NCBI RefSeq assembly: GCF_001655005.1
Contig: NZ_LXET01000021.1
Location: forward strand, 36,791-100,790
DNA: 64,000 nt
From: Hafnia paralvei ATCC 29927
Lineage (GTDB): Bacteria; Pseudomonadota; Gammaproteobacteria; Enterobacterales; Enterobacteriaceae
Direction of reading: 5' to 3'
Positions 26,594 through 35,686 of this stretch are shown here, in pieces. Under the pieces are notes generated by a model. It saw only the letters and a program-made list of their open reading frames with translations. It was not told where the DNA came from and did not search any database. A program made the translations under genes and the position numbers. How positions within the stretch are numbered: the first letter of the stretch is position 1; each line of letters opens with the position of its first letter.

Positions 26594-27086
26594 TCCTATG
26601 ACTGATGCGATTGGTGCAGATGAGTTTTGGGGATTTGAACACAATCCCACAAAACTGCTGATTGAACAGTATCAGCACATAGCACAGCAAGAGATGGCGA
26701 ATCTACCGTTTTATCGCGCTGAAATGCCGATTAAGGTAGAGATGCAAGAGTATGAAGGCCAGTGGCTGGGAACGGTATTAACGCCGTGGATGCTTAGCGT
26801 GGTGATTTTACCTGGACCCGATCAGGTTTGGCCACGGCGTGCATTAGGCGAGCGTATCGCGCTTTCACTACCGCGTGGTGATATGACGTTTATGGTGGGA
26901 GAACTGCCACAAACTGGACAATTACTCTCCTGTTCCTTGATGTCGCCGATAGAGTCACATATCAGTGCCGCAGAAGGCGAAGCATTAGCCAGTGATACGC
27001 TGAAGATGCTGCTATCGTTGCCGGTGCAGGATCAGGCAACGCCTGTCAGCGTATCTCGCCGAGAACTGTTCATGCGTAAAAGGTAG
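26583..27086 (+). CDS. hybE: Hydrogenase-2 assembly chaperone
   Basis: Chaperone that binds the Tat signal of the small subunit HybO and couples assembly with export. It has 167 residues (E. coli about 162), with the conserved PFYRAEMPIKVEMQEYEGQWLGTVLTPWMLSVVILPGP region. The start is the ATG overlapping the hybD 3' end. It is followed by a terminator; the hybF and hybG genes that extend the operon in E. coli are absent here. Confidence 0.95.
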   Translation: MTANPMTDAIGADEFWGFEHNPTKLLIEQYQHIAQQEMANLPFYRAEMPIKVEMQEYEGQWLGTVLTPWMLSVVILPGPDQVWPRRALGERIALSLPRGDMTFMVGELPQTGQLLSCSLMSPIESHISAAEGEALASDTLKMLLSLPVQDQATPVSVSRRELFMRKR

Positions 27087-27116
27087 TCGTTAAAGCCGCT
27101 ATGCATCGTAATAACG

Positions 27117-27143
27117 AAGGCCGGTATTTACCGGCCTTTTTTT
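27117..27143 (+). terminator. Intrinsic terminator of the hyb operon
   Basis: A 10-bp perfect stem AAGGCCGGTA/TACCGGCCTT is followed by T residues, 30 bp after hybE. Confidence 0.92.
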
Positions 27144-27146
27144 AAT

Positions 27147-27863
27147 TTAAACCACTAACGTCATCCAAAGCCAAGAAAAAGGCATCACTAAGATCAAGCC
27201 CGGCAGCATATTGGCGACAGGGAACGGTTTTATATTGCAGATGCGTAGCCCTGTTGCAATCATGATAAGTCCGCCAGCGCAGGAGAAATCAGCCATCATT
27301 TCTGGTGTCACCATGGGCAGGATAAACACCGCTAACATAGCGAGTGCCACTTGAATGATGATGAGCGGGATCCCGATGGTCATCACGGCATAGCCCAACA
27401 TGGTGGCAAAAATACCGGCGGTAAACAGATCCAATACGGTTTTGATATACAGAATCGAAGGATCGCCGGTCATTCCCTCATGCATTGCGCCGAAGATACC
27501 GGTTCCGCTGGCACAAAAAGGCACCAAGATGGCAACAAACTTCTCGGTGAACTCTTCATGCGATAAGCCATGAACGCGAGGGAGATATTTATTGACGATC
27601 CCTCGGGTAGAGCCTGCCGCTTTACCAATCCCTTTTTCGAGAAAAATGAGCTCGCCGATTACGGCGCCCAATACCATTGCCAAAACAACGGCTGGCATGT
27701 ACTTCACCTTAATAACTAAATTAATCCCCAAACCTACAGAACAAAGTCCAAAGGTGAGGGGAAGCGCGGTTTTAACCCGTAGTGGAATTTTATGACCTGC
27801 CAAAGCGCCAATGAGTCCGCCTACGATCACCGCAGCTCCGTTTACATAAGGTCCAATCAACAT
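27147..27863 (-). CDS. DUF554 (YqgA-like) membrane protein
   Basis: Inner-membrane protein of 238 residues with about six or seven helices, starting MLIGPYVNGAAVIVGGLIGALAG, characteristic of DUF554/YqgA. Function of the family is unknown. ATG with AAGGAAAACTCG upstream. It is the last gene of a minus-strand operon with UbiX- and UbiD-type decarboxylase genes (36 bp spacing), so it could serve transport or tolerance of the aromatic acid or phenol; that is inference. Confidence 0.88.
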   Translation of the reverse strand: MLIGPYVNGAAVIVGGLIGALAGHKIPLRVKTALPLTFGLCSVGLGINLVIKVKYMPAVVLAMVLGAVIGELIFLEKGIGKAAGSTRGIVNKYLPRVHGLSHEEFTEKFVAILVPFCASGTGIFGAMHEGMTGDPSILYIKTVLDLFTAGIFATMLGYAVMTIGIPLIIIQVALAMLAVFILPMVTPEMMADFSCAGGLIMIATGLRICNIKPFPVANMLPGLILVMPFSWLWMTLVV

Positions 27864-27899
27864 CGAGTTTTCCTTTCTTAAATCAATTCCTTAACCCAA

Positions 27900-28487
27900 T
27901 CATGCTAAATGTTGGAGTTTGCCTTCGCCCCAGCGCGGGATTTTATTCAGTTCAATGCCAAATAGGTCGAGCGCCCGTGCAACGCTGTGGCTGATAATTT
28001 CATCCACGTCGTGAGGCCGCTGATACAACGCGGGTACTGGCGGGAAGATGATTCCTCCCATTTCAGTCACTAGCTGCATATTACGTAAGTGGCCAAGATT
28101 GAGCGGTGTTTCTCTCGCCAGCAATACCAACCGACGCCGTTCTTTAAGCACAACGTCGGCGGCGCGGGTCAGCAGATTATCCGTCATACAGTGAGCGATC
28201 GACGCGAGGCTACGCATGGAGCAGGGAGCGACCAACATACCGAGTGTGCGAAAGGAACCGCTGGAAATCGACGCGCCCAGATGCGTGACTGGGTGCACAA
28301 CATCAGCCAATGCCATCACTTCATCCAAAACGTAATCGGTTTCTAGCTCACAGGTTTTCTCTGCGCCTTTGGATATCACCAGATGTACCTCCAAATCCTC
28401 TCGATCTTTCAGTAGCTCTAGGGCTTTAACGCCATATTGAAAACCGGAGGCTCCACTTATGCCGATGATAATACGTTGGGTCGCCAT
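27900..28487 (-). CDS. UbiX-family flavin prenyltransferase (hydroxyarylate decarboxylase B subunit)
   Basis: Makes prenylated FMN, the cofactor of UbiD-type decarboxylases, from FMN and dimethylallyl phosphate. It has 195 residues. The flavin-binding GISGASGFQYG is at the N terminus. CSMRSLASIAHCMTDNLLTRAADV and the RETPLNLGHLRNM motif are hallmark UbiX/VdcB/LpdB segments. The ATG at 28487 has AAGGAG upstream, 9 bp after the stop of the UbiD-type gene. It is probably a dedicated copy for the adjacent decarboxylase rather than the housekeeping ubiX. Confidence 0.92.
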   Translation of the reverse strand: MATQRIIIGISGASGFQYGVKALELLKDREDLEVHLVISKGAEKTCELETDYVLDEVMALADVVHPVTHLGASISSGSFRTLGMLVAPCSMRSLASIAHCMTDNLLTRAADVVLKERRRLVLLARETPLNLGHLRNMQLVTEMGGIIFPPVPALYQRPHDVDEIISHSVARALDLFGIELNKIPRWGEGKLQHLA

Positions 28488-28496
28488 CACGGCTCC

Positions 28497-29996
28497 TTAT
28501 TCGAAATCGGGTAGAAAACGTTTCACATCCAGCTCTTTGAAACGAGAACGTTCAAAGTGCGCTTTCAGATGGAAAGGTACCGTACAGTCGAAAATAGTTT
28601 TACAGGACATACCTTCCTGCAAAATTGAAGGGCTATAGTCTGGCATTTGGGAAGGATCTAAAGGATGGCAACGCACTCCAGGGATAAAGACCGTATCGAC
28701 GTCGCCCTGATAGCGGGTTTGCATGGCCCACATCACGTCGTCGCTGTCGAAAATATCAACATCTTCATCGACCAGAATCACGTGTTTCAGCTCAGAGAAG
28801 GCTGAGAAAGCCAGCAACGCGGCTTGGCGTTGACGTCCTTCGTCGACCGGCGCTGATTTTTTAAACTGCATTACCGCTAATAATTTCCCACCACCGGCTG
28901 AGTGAGCAAAGACGTTGAGAAGCTTTCCTGGCATCGCTCGTTCAACCATATCCAGAATACTGGCTTCGGTTGGGATACCGGCCATATTGACATGTTCCTC
29001 ACCCGGTCCGATAGTCGTACGCCAGATGGGATGGTATCGATGTGTCACGGCCTTGACTTTAATCACGGGCAGCGCATCTTTGGCCGCGCCGGTATACCCC
29101 GGAAATTCAGGCATGGCTTTACCGGTATTGGTATTTTGATCTTCGCGAACGCGTAGGTTTGGCAAGAGTTCGCCTTCAATCACGATTTCGGCGTGAGCAA
29201 TCGCTTTTTCATTAATGGTTTTACATTGCACCATTTCAACGGCATGACCGCGCAGTGCCCCTGCAATGCTTAATTCATCAAAACCGAGCGGCGTTGTAGG
29301 CGGCTCAAAACAGGCAGCAATTTCGATAGCGGGGTCTACGCCGATACTGATAGAGATGGGCAATGCTTTACCTTGAGCCTCAGCTTTCATACGGAACGCA
29401 TCGATATGGCGACCCGGCGTTAGCCACATAGAAAGCTCGTCGCGGCTCTGTACGCACAGGCGGTGAATAGTGATGTCGGATTCATGAGTATCGGGATCGG
29501 AGGCGTAGCAAAGGCCCATGGTGATATAAGGCCCTGCATCTTCTTCGGTATTGGTTGGCGCTGGAAGAAGTTTGCGTAGGTCGAAATCGGCATCTTCAGC
29601 AAAGTGAGTGACTTGCTGACATACGGCTTTATCAGCGCTGACCAGTACCGGTTGAATCGCATTTTTGACTGAGTCTTTCAGCAAGTGTCCCAGCTTTTCT
29701 GGGGCACAATTCAAAAAGTGACCGACGCGTTTACGGGAGCCGTTCAGACCAATTACAACACTGATGTCATCAAAGCCTTTAATTTTGTTAAACACCATGG
29801 CTGGGCCATTCTTTCGTGTTGGTCGTTGGCAAGTACCACCTGCGCCAACATAGCGGTAAACGCCAGAGAGCTCCGCGCACGGATCCACTTCCACATTCGT
29901 AGAGACAAGCTCACCCGGCTGATTTTTTAAAAACTCAAGCGCTGATCGTAAATCATGAATTGGATTTTTAATTTTATTATCCGCATTATTAGCCAT
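28497..29996 (-). CDS. UbiD-family hydroxyarylic acid decarboxylase (C subunit, gallate/protocatechuate type)
   Basis: Non-oxidative, prenyl-FMN-dependent decarboxylase of a hydroxybenzoic acid, 499 residues, cytosolic. Recognised by DLRSALEFLKNQPGELV at the start, ITIHRLCVQSRDELSMWLTPGRHI, the REDQNTNTGKAMPEFPGY segment and HPIWRTTIGPGEEH. This places it with the LpdC/AroY/VdcC branch rather than ubiquinone UbiD. It is followed by its UbiX partner, but no small D subunit gene is nearby. It is divergent from a LysR regulator 223 bp away. Substrate (gallate, protocatechuate or 4-hydroxybenzoate) is not settled. Confidence 0.9.
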   Translation of the reverse strand: MANNADNKIKNPIHDLRSALEFLKNQPGELVSTNVEVDPCAELSGVYRYVGAGGTCQRPTRKNGPAMVFNKIKGFDDISVVIGLNGSRKRVGHFLNCAPEKLGHLLKDSVKNAIQPVLVSADKAVCQQVTHFAEDADFDLRKLLPAPTNTEEDAGPYITMGLCYASDPDTHESDITIHRLCVQSRDELSMWLTPGRHIDAFRMKAEAQGKALPISISIGVDPAIEIAACFEPPTTPLGFDELSIAGALRGHAVEMVQCKTINEKAIAHAEIVIEGELLPNLRVREDQNTNTGKAMPEFPGYTGAAKDALPVIKVKAVTHRYHPIWRTTIGPGEEHVNMAGIPTEASILDMVERAMPGKLLNVFAHSAGGGKLLAVMQFKKSAPVDEGRQRQAALLAFSAFSELKHVILVDEDVDIFDSDDVMWAMQTRYQGDVDTVFIPGVRCHPLDPSQMPDYSPSILQEGMSCKTIFDCTVPFHLKAHFERSRFKELDVKRFLPDFE

Positions 29997-30218
29997 AATA
30001 TTTTCACCTTAAACTGGAATATATGTCCCCTATAGATATATTCCCCGTATCATCGTGTGACAAATACCGTTTAGGTGATAGACACTAGATCAGAAGGGTA
30101 TTAGTCATAAATACGTTAAAAGTGTTGCATTAATGTTTTGTGTTGAATTTTAGTCTATGCGAGGTCAAAGTATCAGAATCTTCTAGTCTTGGATGGTATA
30201 AGCATCGGGAAGGACAGT

Positions 30219-31124
30219 ATGGATCTCAAAAGGCTAAAGTACTTTTGTAAAGTCGTAGAGCAAGGCTCGATTAGTCAAGCTGCACGTGTGCTGAATATGG
30301 CTCAACCTCCTTTGAGTAAACGGATACAGGAGCTTGAAGAAGAGCTTAATGCACCGCTGTTTGTCCGCAATGGAAACCGGCTTGAGACGACTGATGCGGG
30401 TTATTATCTTTATCGCAAAGTCTGTGAAATATTACGCCAGGTGGAAGATACCGCGCGTGAAACAACAAAAATATCGAATCGCGAAACGCAAATATTACGC
30501 ATTGGGCTAACGCATTTATTTCAAAACTACTTTAAGCCACTGCTGTTGGAATTACATCGCCGCTACCCAGAGGTGGAATTAAATATATCTGTTCTTGACT
30601 CGAGCCATCTGGAATCCCATTTAAATGATAGCCTGATCGATATTGCTCTTATCCAGAAACCACGAAAAACCGAGGGCTATGATTGTCTCGTTTTTTCACC
30701 TGTGCCAATCGTGGCGGTCATTGCTAAAAAGTTGCTGCCTGAAGTTCCACAAAGCCCTTTTCCCTATTTGGAACTGAGTCAATTTCCGCTCGTTTTACTG
30801 CACCGAGCTCGTGATGCTGGAACTTATGAAATTCTGCTGGATCACTTCCGCAAGGGAGGGAAAGAGCAACGCGTGATTATGCAGGTCACCCAACCGGGAG
30901 TGATCCTTGACTGGTTGGAGTCGGGTCTAGAGGCTGCCACTTTGTTGCCTGCTTCAGAAGTCGATGCCAGAAAGCTTTCCCATTGCCATGTGGTCGACGT
31001 TTTTCCATCGCCGATGGTATTTTTTCCTGCGTTGGTGAAAACGTCGATGGCGCCTTATACTCAAGAAGTCATGGACATTATTAAAGAAGGCTTTCCCTTT
31101 AAGTTATCTAAAGAGATTAAGTGA
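30219..31124 (+). CDS. LysR-family regulator, divergent from decarboxylase operon
   Basis: 301 residues. The N-terminal winged helix (MDLKRLKYFCKVVEQGSISQAARVLNMAQPPLSKRIQELEEELNAPLFVR) is followed by an effector domain from about residue 90. Start at 30219 chosen for the GGAAGGAC ribosome site; ten further codons upstream are open. It probably activates the ubiD/ubiX/DUF554 operon in response to its phenolic acid, by analogy with other aromatic-acid decarboxylase operons. Confidence 0.9.
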   Translation: MDLKRLKYFCKVVEQGSISQAARVLNMAQPPLSKRIQELEEELNAPLFVRNGNRLETTDAGYYLYRKVCEILRQVEDTARETTKISNRETQILRIGLTHLFQNYFKPLLLELHRRYPEVELNISVLDSSHLESHLNDSLIDIALIQKPRKTEGYDCLVFSPVPIVAVIAKKLLPEVPQSPFPYLELSQFPLVLLHRARDAGTYEILLDHFRKGGKEQRVIMQVTQPGVILDWLESGLEAATLLPASEVDARKLSHCHVVDVFPSPMVFFPALVKTSMAPYTQEVMDIIKEGFPFKLSKEIK

Positions 31125-31156
31125 TAATTCCATGATGTGATAATGCGGACGGCGAG

Positions 31157-31192
31157 CGTTTAGCTGGGAGCGAGATTTCCCCCAGCCAAACG
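31157..31192. terminator. Hairpin between convergent genes
   Basis: CGTTT-a-GCTGGG (31157-31168) pairs with CCCAGC-c-AAACG (31181-31192), a stem of 11 pairs with one mismatch. It lies between convergent lysR and dipeptidase genes and could end both transcripts. No strong T run. Confidence 0.5.
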
Positions 31193-31214
31193 TATTGAGG
31201 TTTCTCAGTGGCAA

Positions 31215-32681
31215 TTAAGCCCCTTCGAAGTGATATTTCATATCGGTATCGTGTGTCATCTGGGTAATAACCTGCTGTGTTAATTTATTGGTTAACGCTA
31301 AGGCATCGGCCATGACTTTATCTTCAAAGTTCTGCAACACTTTTTGAGCCTGCTGCGGATGGGCTTGATAAAGTTTCAAATACTCTTTTTCCATGGATGC
31401 CTGCTGAGTGGCAGTATTCTTCTCAAATTCGGCGTAGGCTTTTTCTACCTCTGGCGCATAGGCGTTGTAGTTTTGCATCACCAGCGTTTGCAGCGTGCGA
31501 TATTTCCAACTGACCGAGTCTTGGCTAGCGTTATCGGTACCCTTGTCGTAGCCCGGTAGGTAATGTTCGAGTCCTTGATAATAGGGAATATATACGCTGA
31601 GTGATGGCATACCGATAGCGACATACTCGATTTCACCAATGGCTTTTGGCAGGTTAGGACGTACCTGAAGGACGTGAGATTCCTGTGTGCGGAATACTGA
31701 AATTGGGCGGTAGGGTTCCTTTGGATTGGCGTTAGCATACGGATCGTGCGAGGTGCCCTGATAGTGGTTGCGCAGTGCGGCCTGCACGTCAGCAACTGAT
31801 ATTTTATGCGCTGGCTGTAAGAATACGGGGAACGCGGTACCGTCTTTTATATCCGTTTTCAGGCTAGGATTGAACAGATGTTGCACTGTCCATACGCGTG
31901 GATAGTTGTAAGTGACATCATTTTCGACATCCTGTGAATAGGCTTTATGGAAATCAAAGGCACCGTCTTTAGGATTATATAGACCGTGTTTTTCGGCAAA
32001 GCTAATCAGGGTTTTTGAGCCCAGATAATTCGCGGTATCATCAGGAACATAGGTTCTTAAACGCCCTTGATTGGCCGAGACGAAATATTTATCGCTCGGT
32101 ACTTTTGTTGCCATCCACTGATGACCGCTACCCGTTTCCAAATACCAGATCTCATGCTGATCGACAAAGGCAACGCCAAAGCCTTCACCAGCCCCTTTTT
32201 CTTCGATAATTTTGCCTAGCAGTTCCACCCCTTCGCGAGCGCTGTGGATCCTTGGCAGGATCACGTTTTCAATTGCGTCTTCGGTAATGCCAGTTTTCTC
32301 GACGTAGGGATCGAATTTTAGAACCTGCTGACCATTGTAAATCGTTTCTGTTGCCGTCATCCCCACGCCAGCCTCGTTAAACCCCACTTCACCCATTGAC
32401 AGGTCGTTGGTGTCAAAATCAGAAATAGCGCTGTATCGCAGAGAGGTTTCCGGTAGTGGGTAGGTAAAATCGTTAGCGTGTGACTTAAATTCGCCTTTCT
32501 GGTGTTCAACGCGCGGATGGACTAGAAAATGCTTAGGATTATTGGCGGAATAATCTTCATTACGAGCGACTAAAAATGAGCCGTCAATCGATGCTTTATC
32601 ACCGACTAAAATTGTGGTGCATGCCATTGCTGAAGGGATAATGAGCGCAGGCAGCAGGGCTGCAATGATGTGTTTTTTCAT
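31215..32681 (-). CDS. Secreted C69-family dipeptidase
   Basis: N-terminal-nucleophile peptidase (dipeptidase A/PepD type), 488 residues. The signal peptide ends at Ala20, and cleavage exposes Cys21 in ACTTILVG, the catalytic nucleophile of family C69. Conserved DGSFLVARNEDY and the GVGMTATETI segment follow. It is therefore exported, unlike cytosolic PepD of lactobacilli. It is monocistronic and divergent from ycdZ, with a CRP site between them. Confidence 0.88.
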   Translation of the reverse strand: MKKHIIAALLPALIIPSAMACTTILVGDKASIDGSFLVARNEDYSANNPKHFLVHPRVEHQKGEFKSHANDFTYPLPETSLRYSAISDFDTNDLSMGEVGFNEAGVGMTATETIYNGQQVLKFDPYVEKTGITEDAIENVILPRIHSAREGVELLGKIIEEKGAGEGFGVAFVDQHEIWYLETGSGHQWMATKVPSDKYFVSANQGRLRTYVPDDTANYLGSKTLISFAEKHGLYNPKDGAFDFHKAYSQDVENDVTYNYPRVWTVQHLFNPSLKTDIKDGTAFPVFLQPAHKISVADVQAALRNHYQGTSHDPYANANPKEPYRPISVFRTQESHVLQVRPNLPKAIGEIEYVAIGMPSLSVYIPYYQGLEHYLPGYDKGTDNASQDSVSWKYRTLQTLVMQNYNAYAPEVEKAYAEFEKNTATQQASMEKEYLKLYQAHPQQAQKVLQNFEDKVMADALALTNKLTQQVITQMTHDTDMKYHFEGA

Positions 32682-32870
32682 TAAAATAGCCTTGAGGTTA
32701 CGATTAAAAATTTTGTCATAGCCGTAACCTAGACCTGTGTTTTTGAGAAGACAACGAACCCTGAGTGATTATTTCTTGTTGAAGTGTCCGCATTTGTAGC
32801 CATATTCGTCAAAAAGAGGGGATTCTAAATTTTGTTAGCAAAAATGAGTGCTTAAAAAACCAGCTTTATT

Positions 32871-32886
32871 TGTGATAAAAATCACA
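32871..32886. promoter_or_regulatory. Consensus CRP site
   Basis: TGTGATAAAAATCACA matches TGTGA-N6-TCACA fully. It lies 108 bp upstream of ycdZ and 190 bp upstream of the dipeptidase. A TATAAT -10 candidate for ycdZ is at 32916-32921, which would put the CRP centre near -50. Confidence 0.7.
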
Positions 32887-32993
32887 ATAAAATGTAATCA
32901 TGCAAACACTTCACTTATAATTTGTGAACCCAGTCAACGAATAATCTGTTCCCATCGTTAAACTACTTTTTTTGAATACGTGAGATTTCCATC

Positions 32994-33497
32994 ATGAATG
33001 TTTTGGTTGCTATCGCCATTACCACCGGCATCCTTTCTGGCATTTGGGGCTGGGTAGCGGTTAGCCTCGGTCTACTAAGCTGGGCGGGTTTTCTCGGTTG
33101 TACAGCCTATTTTGCTTGTCCACAGGGCGGGCTGAAGGGGTTTGGCATCAGCTTTTGTACACTGCTGAGCGGTGTGTTCTGGGCTGAAGTCATTATTTAT
33201 GGTGGAGCGCTACGCCCAGAGTGGACGATCCTCGGTTATATCTTAACGGGCATTGTCGCTTTCCTTATGTGCATTCAGGCGCAGCAGCGTTGGCTGGCTT
33301 TTGTGCCCGGTACTTTTATCGGCGCCTGCGCCACCTTTGCGGGTAATGGTGATTGGAAGATGGTTGTTCCTTCACTGATAGTCGGTCTGGTGTTTGGTTA
33401 CGCCATGAAAAATAGTGGTTTGTGGCTGGCTGCTCGTAAGCAAAATCGCGTAACACAGCCAACCGTTGAAACAGATAACAAGTCGGTTAGCTCATAA
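32994..33497 (+). CDS. ycdZ: DUF1097 inner-membrane protein YcdZ
   Basis: Membrane protein of 167 residues with about five helices. Nearly identical along its length to E. coli YcdZ (MN-LLSIAITTGILSGIWGWVAVSLGLLSWAGF and the PGTFIGACATFAG and GYAMKNSGLWLAAR motifs). Function unknown. Single gene with a consensus CRP site upstream, so probably catabolite-responsive. Confidence 0.93.
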   Translation: MNVLVAIAITTGILSGIWGWVAVSLGLLSWAGFLGCTAYFACPQGGLKGFGISFCTLLSGVFWAEVIIYGGALRPEWTILGYILTGIVAFLMCIQAQQRWLAFVPGTFIGACATFAGNGDWKMVVPSLIVGLVFGYAMKNSGLWLAARKQNRVTQPTVETDNKSVSS

Positions 33498-33638
33498 TCA
33501 CTTTTCGCTCCAATCTGTTGCAGATAACGACGCCATTACCGTGTGAATTCACAACTCCTTTCAGGTGATTTAATTTGCTTCTTGAGGGGCTTTGAGGCTA
33601 TTTAACGGTAATGGAAAAAACTGCCGGGGCAATTAGCA

Positions 33639-33977
33639 TTGGATGGATTGGGAGTTGCTCTTTTTATATGGTCGTTTTATCTGTCTGTCATTTATCTGAT
33701 CATTCTATCAACGGTATGTCTAGGTGCTCTCGGTGGTAGCCTGAAATGTCTCCATATTTTGCTGTGGATTGAAGCTCCGCAAATCGCGTCTGTGGTTTCA
33801 TTCTCTGCCGTGATGCATTGGGGATATTTATACGATGGTGTGGTGAGTGTCATTGTGTTTTCAGCCGCGGCTATGCTTTTTTCACTCATCGTTGCACTCT
33901 TGATGAGTCGCTGGCTGGGCCATCCTTTTCACCTGTGGATCGTATGCCACATCATTTTTATCACCATGCTAGGGTAA
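33639..33977 (+). CDS. Hypothetical small membrane protein (TTG start)
   Basis: An open frame of 112 codons encodes a very hydrophobic product with four likely helices (about 8-32, 40-60, 68-90, 95-110). The best start is TTG at 33639, 9 bp after GGGG; there is no ATG near the start, so the 5' end may be degraded or wrongly chosen. The stop codon TAA coincides with the first three bases of the foldback repeat at 33975, which suggests the original 3' end may have been replaced. Not recognised. Confidence 0.4.
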   Translation: MDGLGVALFIWSFYLSVIYLIILSTVCLGALGGSLKCLHILLWIEAPQIASVVSFSAVMHWGYLYDGVVSVIVFSAAAMLFSLIVALLMSRWLGHPFHLWIVCHIIFITMLG

Positions 33978-34100
33978 TGCTGGTCACTTAAGCGTGATTT
34001 TAGGGGAAGTACACCGATGGGGTCGTAGCAGCTTTAGCTGCCGGAGCGCCCCGCGGTGTGCTAACCCCGTGTATCTCGATCTCTTAAACGATCAGCATTA
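33975..34100 (+). repeat. ~125-bp foldback (MITE-like) repeat, copy 1
   Basis: Bounded by inverted ends TAATGCTG and CAGCATTA, extended imperfectly to TTAAG/CTTAA. It shares with 41650-41770 the left end, a CCCCGCGGTGT block and CCCCGTGTATCTCGATCTC before the right end. The interior forms a different hairpin here (ACACCG/CGGTGT and GCAGCT/AGCTGC). The remaining 260 bp up to menF hold no gene, only a TATAAT (34324-34329) that may serve menF. Confidence 0.8.
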
Positions 34101-34363
34101 ACCATGCTAGGCTCTGCTATTACTAGCGTGATCTGAACGTAGCAAGCGCAGACTTTAATTACAGCGTGATACGTGGTGACTCCCGCCGGCCAAACGTTGA
34201 TACAGAGGCGAAATTGGTCAGCTGATAAGACGTAAAATGTTAACAGGTGGTGGGTTTTTCACCGATTACTCGCTGGCTGTGCTGATAACTCTTCTGGTTG
34301 CTTTCCTTCTTATTAATCCACCGTATAATTCCACACTTCTTCTTTTAGCCGCCCGAGGTTGTC

Positions 34364-35686
34364 GTGGTTCATCTTTCCGCTCTGGTAGAACGCATTATTC
34401 CTTTGTTACGCCAAGCCGCTGCCGAGCAATCGGGGTTGGTCCGCGTTGCGCTGCCTTGTAGTTTGAAAGATGGCACTCAGATGCTTGAGTGGTTGGCCTC
34501 TCAGCCGCTATTTCCACAATTCTATTGGCGCCACCGAGATGGCGCTGAAGAGGCGGCCGTATGCGGTGCCGTATGTACCTTTACGGATGCTGAGCAGGCG
34601 CAAGAATTTATTCGGAAAAATGATTGCCCAGAATTACGCATTTGGGGCCTGAACGCGTTTGGTCAGGTTGAACTGGATGGCTATGGCACAATCAACAGCC
34701 TGCTGTTTTTACCGCGCATTGCGCTAATGCGCCATGCGGGTAAGGCTGAACTGGTGGTGTATCTCTATGGGGAAACGTCACTACAGCAGGATCTGGATAT
34801 TGCGCTGCATGATTTAGCAGTCCTATGTCAGATCCAGCCTCTGCCTCCGTTGCAGACTGTCGTGCTTGCGGCTCATCATCAACCTGAGCACGATGCTTGG
34901 TGTAACCTGCTTAATCATGCGCTGGTCGAAATAGAGCATAAGGCATTTGAAAAAGTCGTGCTGGCTCGCCGCACCACGCTGAAACTGTCTCAACCGCTGC
35001 GGGCTGCCCAGTTTTTATCTGCCAGTCGCGCAGTGAACCATCGCTGCTATCACTTTATGCTGGCTCTTGCACCGGAACGTGCGTTTTTAGGTTCATCACC
35101 AGAACGGCTCTATCGCCGCCAGCAATTGTCGTTAGAAACTGAGGCTCTGGCTGGCACCGTCGCGAGCGGAAGCAGCGATGCACAGGCGCAGGAAAATGCG
35201 CAATGGCTGATGTCCGATCGTAAGAATCAGCATGAAAATTTACTGGTAGTAGATGATATTTGCCAGCGTTTGCAGGGCGGAGCTCAGGCGCTAGACGTTA
35301 TGCCAGCAGAGGTGATCCGGCTGCGAAAAGTGCAGCATCTACGTCGCCCGATCCATGCCACGCTGATTCATGACAACGATGCGGACTGCCTGCGTCGTTT
35401 ACAGCCAACCGCCGCAGTGGCGGGATTACCTCGTGAGCCAGCGCGCCAATTCATAATGCGCGATGAACCTTTCGATCGCGGATGGTATGCAGGTTCTGCG
35501 GGCTATCTGGCACTGGAACAGGCAGAGTTTGCCGTTGCGCTGCGCTCGGCGTTAATCCAAGGCGATCATATCCATCTGTACGCCGGAGCCGGTATCGTTG
35601 CAGGATCTGATCCTGAACAAGAATGGCTGGAGATTGAGAATAAGGCGGCAGGGTTGAGAACGTTGTTGGAAACAGAATTTTCATAG
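34364..35686 (+). CDS. menF: Isochorismate synthase, menaquinone pathway
   Basis: Converts chorismate to isochorismate, the first step of menaquinone synthesis. It has 440 residues (E. coli 431). The C-terminal chorismate-binding domain shows KVVLARRTTL, LGSSPERLYRR, TEALAGTVA, the QHENLLVVDDI segment and GAGIVAGSDPEQEWLEIENKAAGL, all closely matching E. coli MenF. It starts with GTG at 34364 behind GAGG. First gene of the complete menFDHBCE cluster. Confidence 0.95.
   Translation: MVHLSALVERIIPLLRQAAAEQSGLVRVALPCSLKDGTQMLEWLASQPLFPQFYWRHRDGAEEAAVCGAVCTFTDAEQAQEFIRKNDCPELRIWGLNAFGQVELDGYGTINSLLFLPRIALMRHAGKAELVVYLYGETSLQQDLDIALHDLAVLCQIQPLPPLQTVVLAAHHQPEHDAWCNLLNHALVEIEHKAFEKVVLARRTTLKLSQPLRAAQFLSASRAVNHRCYHFMLALAPERAFLGSSPERLYRRQQLSLETEALAGTVASGSSDAQAQENAQWLMSDRKNQHENLLVVDDICQRLQGGAQALDVMPAEVIRLRKVQHLRRPIHATLIHDNDADCLRRLQPTAAVAGLPREPARQFIMRDEPFDRGWYAGSAGYLALEQAEFAVALRSALIQGDHIHLYAGAGIVAGSDPEQEWLEIENKAAGLRTLLETEFS

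Noticed and set aside
34237..34461. 74-codon frame upstream of and overlapping menF
   Set aside because: Poor start context, and its 3' half runs through the menF coding sequence in another register.
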